DNA of 31,705 bases, from positions 1 to 31,705 of the forward strand of contig CAZXBG010000032.1 in assembly GCA_964638865.1 (NCBI GenBank), given 5' to 3'. The notes below the pieces were generated by a model. That model was not told where the DNA came from. It saw nothing but the letters and a program-made list of their open reading frames with translations, and ran no database searches. Every line of letters starts with the position of its first letter. The first letter of the stretch is position 1. Both the position numbers and the translations under genes were made by a program. Below are positions 8,633 through 16,025 of this stretch, in pieces. This stretch comes from UBA7236 sp964638865. GTDB lineage: Bacteria > Bacteroidota > Bacteroidia > Chitinophagales > BACL12.

Positions 8633-9755
8633 AACACATATTAATATTATTTCCTTTGATGTACCCTTTCCTCCGGACTACGGTGGGGTTATAGATGTAT
8701 TTTACAAGATAAAAGCCCTCTTTGATGCAGGAATAAAAGTGCATTTGCATTGTTTTGAATACGGCAGAGGAAAAGCACCTGAACTTAATGCAATTTGTGA
8801 AGAGGTAATTTATTACAAAAGAGATAAAATGTGGAAGGGTTTTTTATCTGATAAACCTTTTATTGTTCAAACAAGAAATAGTAAAGAACTCAAAAATAAC
8901 TTATTAAAAAATAATTTTCCGGTGTTATTTGAAGGGTTGCACTGTTGTTATTTTTTGGCGGATGAATTTTTAAGAAATCGCTTGAGGATGGTTCGAATGC
9001 ACAACGACGAGGCAAAATATTATATCGACCTTGCTAATAGAGAAACAGGTTTTGTAAAAAAGGTGTATTATTTTGCAGAATATCGTCGTTTGATTAAATA
9101 CGAAAGAGTGTTAGAATTTGCGGATACAATTTTTTGTATTTCTCCAAAGGAAACAACTCAGTATCAAAATAAATTTAGGGGTGTAAAATATCTTGCACCA
9201 TTTCATGGTAATATAAAAATTAATAGTTTAACGGGAAAAGGCACTTATATTTTATATCACGGAAACCTCGGGGTAAGTGAAAATAACGAAGCTGCCCTAT
9301 TTTTATTGAAACATATTTTTAATAGTTTGCAAATACCCTTTATAATTGCAGGAAATAATCCTTCTGAACAATTAAAAAAAGTATGTTCAGGTTTACACCA
9401 TGTCAAAATTATTGAAAATCCTGATAGTGTACAAATGCATAAACTTATCAGCGAAGCACAAATTAATTTACTCCCAACTTTTCAGAATACCGGCATTAAA
9501 CTAAAATTACTCAATGCCTTATTTAACGGCAGATTCTGTATTGTGAACAGTATTATGGCTGATTACACAGGTTTGGAAAAGTATTGTTTATCGGCAGATG
9601 AACCTCAAAAAATGATTGAATTAATTACCCAGACAATGGAGCTGAACTTTACTGCTGAAATGATAAGTAAACGATATGAATTAATTAAGGAATTTTCTGA
9701 TACTGAAGAGGTAAAAAAAATAATTACACTGTTGCAGCTGCCCCTTCCTGAATAA
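8619..9755 (+). CDS. Glycosyltransferase-like protein (GT-B fold)
   Basis: A 378-residue protein resembling GT4-type transferases but less canonical. INIISFDVPFPPDYGGVIDVFYK (8-30) is a typical GT-B N-terminus with the glycine-containing acceptor loop. The C-terminal half has YILYHGNLGVSENNEAALFLLK (~209-230), IAGNNPSEQL and a LLPTFQNTGIKLKLLNALFNGRF segment (~286-308), which corresponds to the usual donor-site E(x)7E region; here Gly-Ile-Lys-Leu-Lys replaces the usual acidic residue pattern. Donor and acceptor are unknown. It begins 14 bp inside the previous glycosyltransferase. Its last 32 bp overlap the 3' end of ftsE on the other strand, so the two genes are convergent with no terminator between them. 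Confidence 0.82.
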   Translation: MISAETHINIISFDVPFPPDYGGVIDVFYKIKALFDAGIKVHLHCFEYGRGKAPELNAICEEVIYYKRDKMWKGFLSDKPFIVQTRNSKELKNNLLKNNFPVLFEGLHCCYFLADEFLRNRLRMVRMHNDEAKYYIDLANRETGFVKKVYYFAEYRRLIKYERVLEFADTIFCISPKETTQYQNKFRGVKYLAPFHGNIKINSLTGKGTYILYHGNLGVSENNEAALFLLKHIFNSLQIPFIIAGNNPSEQLKKVCSGLHHVKIIENPDSVQMHKLISEAQINLLPTFQNTGIKLKLLNALFNGRFCIVNSIMADYTGLEKYCLSADEPQKMIELITQTMELNFTAEMISKRYELIKEFSDTEEVKKIITLLQLPLPE

Positions 9756-10410
9756 GTTGTCCATTTACGGTGCGTAAAATCCTCATTGGAAATTTTTCCA
9801 GAATATTATAATTATGTGTTGCCATTAATATTGTGGTATTGTATTCTTGATTTAAAAACCGCAAAAGTTGCATAATATCATCGGAAGTTTCAGGATCCAG
9901 ATTTCCGGTTGGTTCATCGGCAATTATCGCTATTGGATCATTAATAATTGCTCTTGCAATTACAACTCTTTGTTGTTCGCCACCAGAAAGTTCATGTGGC
10001 ATTTTGAATCCTTTCGATTGTAATCCCACACGTTTTAACGCTTCATCAATTTTGAGGCGAATAAGTGCCCTATCATTTGTACCGGTGGCCCTTAATACGA
10101 ATTCCAGATTATCATCTACCGATCTATCCATCAATAACTGAAAATCCTGAAATATAATACCGAGTTTTCTCCGCAAAAATGGAACTGTTTTCCAAGTGAG
10201 GGTAGAAAGGTTGAAACTTGCAACCTGAGCACTTCCTGAGCGTAATTTCAGGTCGCCATAGATCGTTTTTAATAAACTGCTTTTTCCCGATCCCGTTTTT
10301 CCGATCAGATACACAAATTCACCATGGGAGATCGTAAAGGTTACATCACTCAATACCAAAGTTTTGCCTTGAAAAATATTTACCTCAGAAAAAATGATAT
10401 CGTTATTCAT
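9724..10410 (-). CDS. ftsE: Cell-division ABC transporter ATPase FtsE
   Basis: ATP-binding subunit of FtsEX, which signals to periplasmic peptidoglycan hydrolases at the septum. The 228-residue protein carries Walker A GKTGSGKS (37-44), Q-loop IFQDFQLL (86-93), signature LSGGEQ (141-146), Walker B IIADEPTGNLD (162-172) and H-loop THN (His199). Length and sequence fit FtsE better than LolD or MacB, though the LolD-type family is close. ATG at 10410 is chosen; the TTG at 10416 lies in the candidate -7 box. No ftsX is adjacent, and separation of the two genes is common in Bacteroidota. Divergent from hemE with 94 bp between starts; its 3' end overlaps a glycosyltransferase gene convergently. Confidence 0.88.
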   Translation of the reverse strand: MNNDIIFSEVNIFQGKTLVLSDVTFTISHGEFVYLIGKTGSGKSSLLKTIYGDLKLRSGSAQVASFNLSTLTWKTVPFLRRKLGIIFQDFQLLMDRSVDDNLEFVLRATGTNDRALIRLKIDEALKRVGLQSKGFKMPHELSGGEQQRVVIARAIINDPIAIIADEPTGNLDPETSDDIMQLLRFLNQEYNTTILMATHNYNILEKFPMRILRTVNGQLIQEGAAATV

Positions 10411-10413
10411 ATT

Positions 10414-10421
10414 CAAAACTT
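10414..10421 (-). promoter_or_regulatory. Candidate -7 box for ftsE
   Basis: Minus strand reads AAGTTTTG, one mismatch from TAnnTTTG, with a TTTG 17 nt upstream that could be the -33 element. Only 3 nt separate it from the ATG at 10410, suggesting a near-leaderless transcript. Confidence 0.4.
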
Positions 10422-10492
10422 TAGAGCGAAGTTAATTTCAAAAAATAAATATGAACAAAAACTTATTCACACCATTTAATAGTATTGTAACG

Positions 10493-10500
10493 TAATTTTG
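10493..10500 (+). promoter_or_regulatory. -7 promoter box directly before hemE
   Basis: Reads TAATTTTG, a full match to TAnnTTTG, 4 nt before ATG 10505 (a GTG at 10502 is also in frame). No clear -33 TTTG at 17-23 nt upstream. If used, the message would be leaderless or nearly so. Confidence 0.5.
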
Positions 10501-10504
10501 TGTG

Positions 10505-11536
10505 ATGAAATTGGAAAATGACCTTTTATTAAGGACAGCGAATAAAGAAAAAGTAGAAAGGCCACCCGTTTGGTTAATGCGACAGGCAGGAAGAATATTA
10601 CCTGAATACAGAGCTTTACGTGAAAAAGTGAAAGGTTTTAAGAACCTTGTGGAAAATCCGGAGTTAGTTTGTGAGGTTACCCTACAACCGGTAAAAGCCC
10701 TGGGGGTAGATGCAGCGATATTGTTTTCTGATATTCTCGTAATACCAGAAGCCATGGGTCTCCCATATCAAATGGTGGAGTCGAAGGGCCCTTGGTTTGA
10801 AAACACAATTGATACACCGGAAGATATTTTGAAACTTAAGATCGCGGAACCTGGCCAGGATCTGAAGTTTGTGACAGACGGAATTGTTCTCCTTAAAAAT
10901 GAATTAAACAGTAAAATACCCCTTATTGGTTTTGCCGGTGCTCCCTGGACCATTTTCTCCTATATGATAGAGGGAAAAGGCTCAAAAACATTCTCCAAAG
11001 CCAGAACTTTCCTCTATCAGCATCCGCAAGCATCGCATCAACTGCTCGAAATGATCACAGAATCAACCATTAAGTACCTTCAGGCGCAGATAAATGCAGG
11101 GGTTAATATTATTCAGGTGTTCGACAGTTGGGGAGGAATTTTATCGCCGCACCAATACAACACTTTTTCATTGCCCTATATCGAAAAAATTTGCAATGCA
11201 GTGCACGGAGTTCCAAAAATTGTATTCGCAAAAGGTGCATTTTTTGCAAGAAAAGCCCTTGCAGATATCAATTGTGATGTGATAGGTTTAGATTGGAACA
11301 TGGATATTTCAGAATCAAAAAGTATCATCGGTAATAAAAAGGTATTGCAGGGAAATCTTGATCCTTGTGTGCTTTTTGCAGATTCTACGGAAGTAAAACG
11401 GGCCACAAACGAGATGCTTCAGCTTTTCGGATCACATCATATCGCTAATCTCGGACATGGGGTATATCCCGATACACCCTTAGATAATGTGAAGTGCTTT
11501 GTAGATACTGTTAAAGCTTATACCTATAAAAATTAA
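10505..11536 (+). CDS. hemE: Uroporphyrinogen decarboxylase
   Basis: Converts uroporphyrinogen III to coproporphyrinogen III in haem synthesis, in the cytoplasm. Its 343 residues match the family length. The first signature PPVWLMRQAGR (20-30, including Arg26 and Arg30) is intact, followed by LPEYRALR. Also visible are ILFSDILVIPEAMG, with the conserved substrate Asp, FAGAPWTIFSYMIEGKGSK (the second signature), QVFDSWGG, VIGLDWN and the C-terminal NLGHGVYPDTP with the conserved histidine. ATG 10505 is preferred over GTG 10502. No other haem genes are near. It is followed by a 229-bp intergenic region before the CNNM gene, so it may be transcribed alone. Confidence 0.97.
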   Translation: MKLENDLLLRTANKEKVERPPVWLMRQAGRILPEYRALREKVKGFKNLVENPELVCEVTLQPVKALGVDAAILFSDILVIPEAMGLPYQMVESKGPWFENTIDTPEDILKLKIAEPGQDLKFVTDGIVLLKNELNSKIPLIGFAGAPWTIFSYMIEGKGSKTFSKARTFLYQHPQASHQLLEMITESTIKYLQAQINAGVNIIQVFDSWGGILSPHQYNTFSLPYIEKICNAVHGVPKIVFAKGAFFARKALADINCDVIGLDWNMDISESKSIIGNKKVLQGNLDPCVLFADSTEVKRATNEMLQLFGSHHIANLGHGVYPDTPLDNVKCFVDTVKAYTYKN

Positions 11537-11748
11537 TCGGCAATAAGTAGTTTATTTTGTCTGCTTTCGGAGTAATATTTTCGGAAATCAGGACTTATTT
11601 AGACTGAAATTTTATTCCGTCTGAAATATTATATTTGTAATAATTTATGTATTAAAATCTCGCCACTTTTATAAATTTATGTTGCAGGTTAAAGACCTAA
11701 AATGTTGATATTAAAGCATTCCCGAAAAGCATAAACCCAAACTTTGTT

Positions 11749-11756
11749 TATCTTTA
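11749..11756 (+). promoter_or_regulatory. Candidate -7 box for the CNNM gene
   Basis: Reads TATCTTTA, one base off TAnnTTTG, 9 nt before ATG 11766. No good -33 element is visible; weak support. Confidence 0.3.
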
Positions 11757-11765
11757 AGCCCTATT

Positions 11766-13052
11766 ATGCTTAGTGAACTGCTTATTATTTTAGTTTTAAT
11801 TTTGTTGAATGGTATACTTGCCATGAGTGAAATTTCCATGGTGAGTGCTAAAAAGATTCGCCTCGATAATCTTGCCAAAAGAGGAGATATTCGGGCAAAA
11901 AGAGCGCTGAAATTGCATAATGAACCTGCAAAATTTCTCAGCACTGTTCAAATTGGAATAACGCTCATCAGTATTTTAACAGGTATTTTTTCAGGAGCGG
12001 AGATCAAATCTATCGTGGAAGGATGGCTGCTGAATGTTGGAGTAATCGCGGAATATGCTGGTACTATTGCATTAATTTTAGTTTTGATCGTCATCACTTC
12101 ATTCTCCCTTATTGTTGGTGAATTGGTTCCTAAAAGAATTGGAATGCGTTTCCCGGAACCCATTGCAATGACATTGGCGGGACCCATGTTGGTTTTGTCG
12201 GGAATCACAAAACCCTTTGTTTGGTTTTTAACCAGATCGAGTGATGTATTAATCAAAATTCTTGGTGTAAAAGCCGCCAGCGACGATCAGGTTACGGAGG
12301 AAGAAATTAAAGCAATGATCCAACAAGGTACAAATACAGGAGAAATTGACGAAATAGAACAAGATATTGTAGAAAGAGTATTTCATTTAGGTGATCGCAA
12401 GATCGGAAGTTTAATGACCCACAGGGATGATATTATTTGGCTTGACGTAAACGAACCAATGGAAAAAATTCTCGCAGATATTGAAAGTGAAGTACATAGT
12501 ATTTACCCAGCATGTGATACCGAATTTGATAATGCCTTAGGTATAGTTTATATCAAAGATCTTTTTATTGCCGATGCGAGAAAGAGTTTAAATAATTTGC
12601 GCGATCTTGTAAAACCCGTTTTGTATCTTCCGGAAAATAATACTGCATATACCGTTCTCGCTAAATTTAAAGAGTCGAAGATACACTATGCATTAATTGT
12701 GGACGAATATGGCAGAACACAGGGTATGGTAACCATCAACGATATTCTGGAAGCGCTTGTAGGTGAATTTGATGAATTGAATTTGCCCGGATATTCCATT
12801 ATTCCGCGCGAAGATGGTTCTTTTTTGGTAGATGCTGCGCTTCCGTTTTACGATTTTATTAAATATTTTGAAATGGAAGATGAATTTGAAATGTTGGATG
12901 AACTGGAATACAATACGCTGGCGGGATTTATTTTGCATCAAATGGAACGAATTCCTGAAGAAGGAGAGAAACTCGACTGGAAACAATATGAATTTGAAAT
13001 TTTAGATATGGATTCTACACGCATAGATAAAGTTTTGTTCATGAAAAAATAA
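11766..13052 (+). CDS. CNNM/CBS/CorC-HlyC domain protein (hemolysin family, putative Mg or Co efflux)
   Basis: A 428-residue inner-membrane protein. Residues 1-~165 are the CNNM (DUF21) transmembrane domain with three or four helices, the conserved GILAMSEISMVSAKK (16-30) and the GELVPKRIG segment (118-126). A CBS-domain pair follows at ~215-335 (LMTHRDDIIWLDV, LGIVYIKDL, ALIVDEYGRTQGMVTINDILEALVGE), and a CorC_HlyC domain closes the protein (~343-425). Family members include CorC, YhdP/MpfA and eukaryotic CNNM proteins, linked to Mg2+/Co2+ efflux. The old hemolysin label rests on TlyC and is doubtful. It is the first of three plus-strand genes spaced 40 and 11 bp apart, with no evident functional link to the sugar genes that follow. 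Confidence 0.9.
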   Translation: MLSELLIILVLILLNGILAMSEISMVSAKKIRLDNLAKRGDIRAKRALKLHNEPAKFLSTVQIGITLISILTGIFSGAEIKSIVEGWLLNVGVIAEYAGTIALILVLIVITSFSLIVGELVPKRIGMRFPEPIAMTLAGPMLVLSGITKPFVWFLTRSSDVLIKILGVKAASDDQVTEEEIKAMIQQGTNTGEIDEIEQDIVERVFHLGDRKIGSLMTHRDDIIWLDVNEPMEKILADIESEVHSIYPACDTEFDNALGIVYIKDLFIADARKSLNNLRDLVKPVLYLPENNTAYTVLAKFKESKIHYALIVDEYGRTQGMVTINDILEALVGEFDELNLPGYSIIPREDGSFLVDAALPFYDFIKYFEMEDEFEMLDELEYNTLAGFILHQMERIPEEGEKLDWKQYEFEILDMDSTRIDKVLFMKK

Positions 13053-13092
13053 TAACACAACGCTGTTGATCAATACTAAAAATACTATTGGA

Positions 13093-13947
13093 ATGAAACT
13101 CATTGCAGACAGCGGATCTACAAAAACGGATTGGGTATTAATTGATAAGGATAATGCAATAATTAAAACATTTTCTACAAAGGGTCTAAACCCTAATATT
13201 TTAACAGATGAAAAGATTGTTAAAGAATTAAAAGAGGAAATTCAATTAACAGCACTTTGTGAATCACATTTGGAGCTATTTTTTTATGGTGCAGGATGTT
13301 CAGGTTCCAATAATTTGCACAGAATGCAGAACATGCTGCATTCCTTTTTTACAAATGCAACAATAGCAGTAAAATCCGATATGGAAGCAGCCGTGTACGC
13401 CACCTGCGGGGATAAGCCGGCTATTGTAGCAATTCTGGGAACGGGTTCAAATGCCTGTTTATTTACAAGCGATGAAATTACCGGAGCAGATTATAGTCTG
13501 GGGTATATTTTAGGTGATGAAGGCAGTGGAAATTATTTCGGAAAAATACTATTGCGGGATTATTTTTATGGTGAATTACCTCGGGATCTTACAGTGAAAT
13601 TCATGGAGAAATTTGAAATAACGAGAGCAGATGTAATCCAAAGAGTTTATAAAGAGTCATTCCCCAACGAATTTATTGCTTCTTTTCTTCCATTTTATAC
13701 TGAAAATATAAAACATATCTATTTCGAAAATATTATTTCAAACGGATTGAAGATTTTTTTGCGAATTTATATTCAGCGATTTAAGGAACATTCCACATTG
13801 CCAATACATTTTGTTGGATCAGTGGCGTTTTATTTTAATGATAAATTAAATGAACTATGTTCAAAAAATAATTTAAAGATTGGTAAAATAATAAAATCTC
13901 CAATTACCCAATTAGCAGAATATCATATTAATAAAAACAAAAAATAG
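13093..13947 (+). CDS. N-acetylglucosamine kinase-like protein (BadF/BadG/BcrA/BcrD ATPase family)
   Basis: A 284-residue ASKHA-fold sugar kinase, probably phosphorylating N-acetylglucosamine or a related amino sugar from cell-wall turnover. The phosphate-1 motif IADSGSTKTDW (4-14), the phosphate-2 motif ILGTGSNACLF (114-124) and GYILGDEGSGNYFG (137-150) are clear, and HFVGSVAFYF near the end is the adenosine-binding glycine segment. A TTG-initiated extension from 13066 exists, but ATG 13093 directly gives the conserved MKLIADSG start. Forty bases after the CNNM gene and 11 bp before pgi, so co-transcription with pgi is likely; both act on hexose phosphates. Substrate specificity is inferred from family resemblance. 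Confidence 0.87.
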   Translation: MKLIADSGSTKTDWVLIDKDNAIIKTFSTKGLNPNILTDEKIVKELKEEIQLTALCESHLELFFYGAGCSGSNNLHRMQNMLHSFFTNATIAVKSDMEAAVYATCGDKPAIVAILGTGSNACLFTSDEITGADYSLGYILGDEGSGNYFGKILLRDYFYGELPRDLTVKFMEKFEITRADVIQRVYKESFPNEFIASFLPFYTENIKHIYFENIISNGLKIFLRIYIQRFKEHSTLPIHFVGSVAFYFNDKLNELCSKNNLKIGKIIKSPITQLAEYHINKNKK

Positions 13948-13958
13948 CGCCATAAAAA

Positions 13959-15614
13959 ATGCTTCCAAAAATACATTTTAAAGAAACGCGGTCCTACCAA
14001 AAATTAGTTACTGAATTTGAAAGGATAAAGAATAAACATTTGCGTGATATTTTTTTAGCAGATAAACTTCGTTTTGAAAAATTCAACATTCAACTGGAAG
14101 AATTGATTTTCGATTACTCCAAAAACAGAATGGATGATGTTATTATTGCGCAGTTGATTTCAATGGCGGAGGAATTAAAACTTCCTGATGCAATTGAGTC
14201 AATGTTTAACGGGGAAAAGATCAATGAAACCGAGAACAGAGCAGTTTTACATACAGCTTTGAGAAATTTTTCGGAGGAAAGCCTTTATGTAGATAATGAA
14301 AACATTATTCCCGGAATTCGCGAAGTGCAGGAAAAAATGAAATTATTTTCCAACGATATTCTTTCCGGAAAATTAACGGGATATACAGGAAAACAATTTA
14401 CCGATATTGTAAATATAGGCATAGGAGGGTCTGATCTTGGTCCATACATGGTTTGTGAAGCCTTAAAACATTATAAGGTTCCGCATTTAAATATACATTT
14501 TGTTTCTAATGTTGACGGCACACATATCACCGAAACATTAAATAAATTAAACCCTGAAACAACGTTATTTTTAATTGCATCTAAAACATTTACTACGCAG
14601 GAAACCATGACCAATGCGCACACTGCGCGAAATTGGTTTATGAATTCTGCTCTGGCTGAAAAATTTATTGCTGACCATTTTGTTGCATTATCCACGGCAG
14701 AAAAAGAAGTTGTAGAATTTGGCATCAATAAAAATAATATGTTTGGATTTTGGGACTGGGTAGGAGGAAGATATAGTTTATGGAGCGCGATTGGTTTGTC
14801 CATTTGTCTTGCAATTGGGTATGAAAATTTTGAACAACTATTAAAAGGAGCGGAGGCAGCAGATAAACATTTTAGAAAAACGGAATTTAAAAATAATATT
14901 CCGGTGCTTATGGGATTACTCGGTTTTTGGTATACCGAATTTTTTAATTTCAAAACTTGTGCAGTTATTCCTTACGATCAATATTTACACCGATTTACTG
15001 CATACCTTCAGCAAGCCGATATGGAAAGTAATGGAAAATCGGTTGACCGTTTTGGTAATAGGGTTCAATACTCTACCGGGCCTGTTGTATGGGGCGAGCC
15101 GGGAACAAATGGCCAACACGCATTTTTTCAATTGATGCATCAGGGCACGGATATTATTCCTGCAGATTTTATTGCCCCGGCAATTTCTTTAAATAAGGTA
15201 GGGGATCATCATAACATTTTATTATCCAATTTTTTTGCGCAGACTGAAGCTCTTATGAATGGAAAAACTGCGGAAGAAGTAAAAGCAGAACTAAAATCAA
15301 AGGGATTTAGTGAAACAGAAATTGAATTTCATTTTCCGTTCCGTGTTTTTGAAGGAAACAGGCCAACTAATACTTTATTATTAAGTAAAATAACACCCTA
15401 TAATTTGGGAACACTGATCGCTATTTATGAACATAAAATATTTGTTCAGGGAATTATCTGGAACATTTTCAGTTTCGATCAATGGGGCGTAGAACTGGGG
15501 AAAAAATTAGCATCAGCAATTTTACCGGAATTAAAAACAGACCAGATGATAACATCACATGATGCATCCACAAATGGGTTGATTGCAGCAACAAAAAAAT
15601 GGGGGAGTAGTTAA
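13959..15614 (+). CDS. pgi: Glucose-6-phosphate isomerase
   Basis: Interconverts glucose 6-phosphate and fructose 6-phosphate. Its 551 residues match the ~550-residue bacterial PGI class rather than the short archaeal type. Signatures: VNIGIGGSDLGP (151-162), the phosphate loop SKTFTTQETMTN (208-219), WVGGRYSLWSAIG (267-279), ESNGKSVDRFG with the catalytic Glu region (~360), NGQHAFFQLMHQGT and the C-terminal VELGKKLA with the catalytic Lys region. No disruptions. Last gene of the plus-strand run; downstream lies the non-coding repeat block, with no clear intrinsic terminator just after the stop. Confidence 0.97.
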   Translation: MLPKIHFKETRSYQKLVTEFERIKNKHLRDIFLADKLRFEKFNIQLEELIFDYSKNRMDDVIIAQLISMAEELKLPDAIESMFNGEKINETENRAVLHTALRNFSEESLYVDNENIIPGIREVQEKMKLFSNDILSGKLTGYTGKQFTDIVNIGIGGSDLGPYMVCEALKHYKVPHLNIHFVSNVDGTHITETLNKLNPETTLFLIASKTFTTQETMTNAHTARNWFMNSALAEKFIADHFVALSTAEKEVVEFGINKNNMFGFWDWVGGRYSLWSAIGLSICLAIGYENFEQLLKGAEAADKHFRKTEFKNNIPVLMGLLGFWYTEFFNFKTCAVIPYDQYLHRFTAYLQQADMESNGKSVDRFGNRVQYSTGPVVWGEPGTNGQHAFFQLMHQGTDIIPADFIAPAISLNKVGDHHNILLSNFFAQTEALMNGKTAEEVKAELKSKGFSETEIEFHFPFRVFEGNRPTNTLLLSKITPYNLGTLIAIYEHKIFVQGIIWNIFSFDQWGVELGKKLASAILPELKTDQMITSHDASTNGLIAATKKWGSS

Positions 15615-16025
15615 GAGTCTGCCTTTCCTTCCGATTTCTGCACTTTTTAAAGGGAAAAAAATCACATCGTCACCCTTTTTTATTCCACAATACGGATGAA
15701 AAAATAAGCCACGAAGCCACGAATAAAAAATAATAAACAATAAATAATATGCAAACAACCCCACCCTACGGCTGTTCATTCGTGCATTCGTGGCAACCCT
15801 TTTTTCTTCACTTCACCAACTACTAATTCGGAAGTGAATATTATTGATGGGATTCCTTCCCTCAGACCTCACAGGTTTTTGAAACCTGTGAGGTCGAGGG
15901 CTGTTCATTCCTGGCAACCTATTTTTCTCCACAATACGGAAGTAAAAATTAGCCACGAACGCGCTTGCCAAAGTCGTCGGGCAGGTGCACGAATAAAGAA
16001 TAAAAAATACATTCTAAGTGAGTTG
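15615..16025. repeat. Non-coding block of nested direct and inverted repeats
   Basis: This 411-bp gap between convergent pgi and nnr holds no credible gene. Segment A, CCACAATACGG...GCCACGAA, occurs at 15685-15715 and again at 15929-15959, almost identical. Segment B, GGCTGTTCATTC...TGGCAACC, occurs at 15770-15800 and 15899-15920. B read in reverse (GCCACGAATGCACGAAT) resembles the end of A (GCCACGAAGCCACGAAT), so A and B are also inverted relative to each other. A strong palindrome sits at 15859-15900 between the two B copies. The order is A1-B1-palindrome-B2-A2. It looks like a dispersed repeat family or decayed non-autonomous element. Confidence 0.8.
15859..15900. repeat. Long palindrome (14-bp perfect arms, 19-bp extended)
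   Basis: Arm GACCTCACAGGTTT at 15865-15878 pairs perfectly with AAACCTGTGAGGTC at 15882-15895 around the loop TTG. Outside it CCCTC (15859-15863) pairs with GAGGG (15896-15900) past one unpaired A. No T-run follows on either strand, so it is not a standard terminator, although it lies between the convergent genes pgi and nnr and could still end transcripts. Confidence 0.9.

Noticed and set aside
10438..10755. 105-codon frame on the minus strand
   Set aside because: Covers the hemE start region in antisense; hemE is unmistakable.
14471..14953. 160-codon frame on the minus strand
   Set aside because: Antisense to the well-conserved core of pgi.
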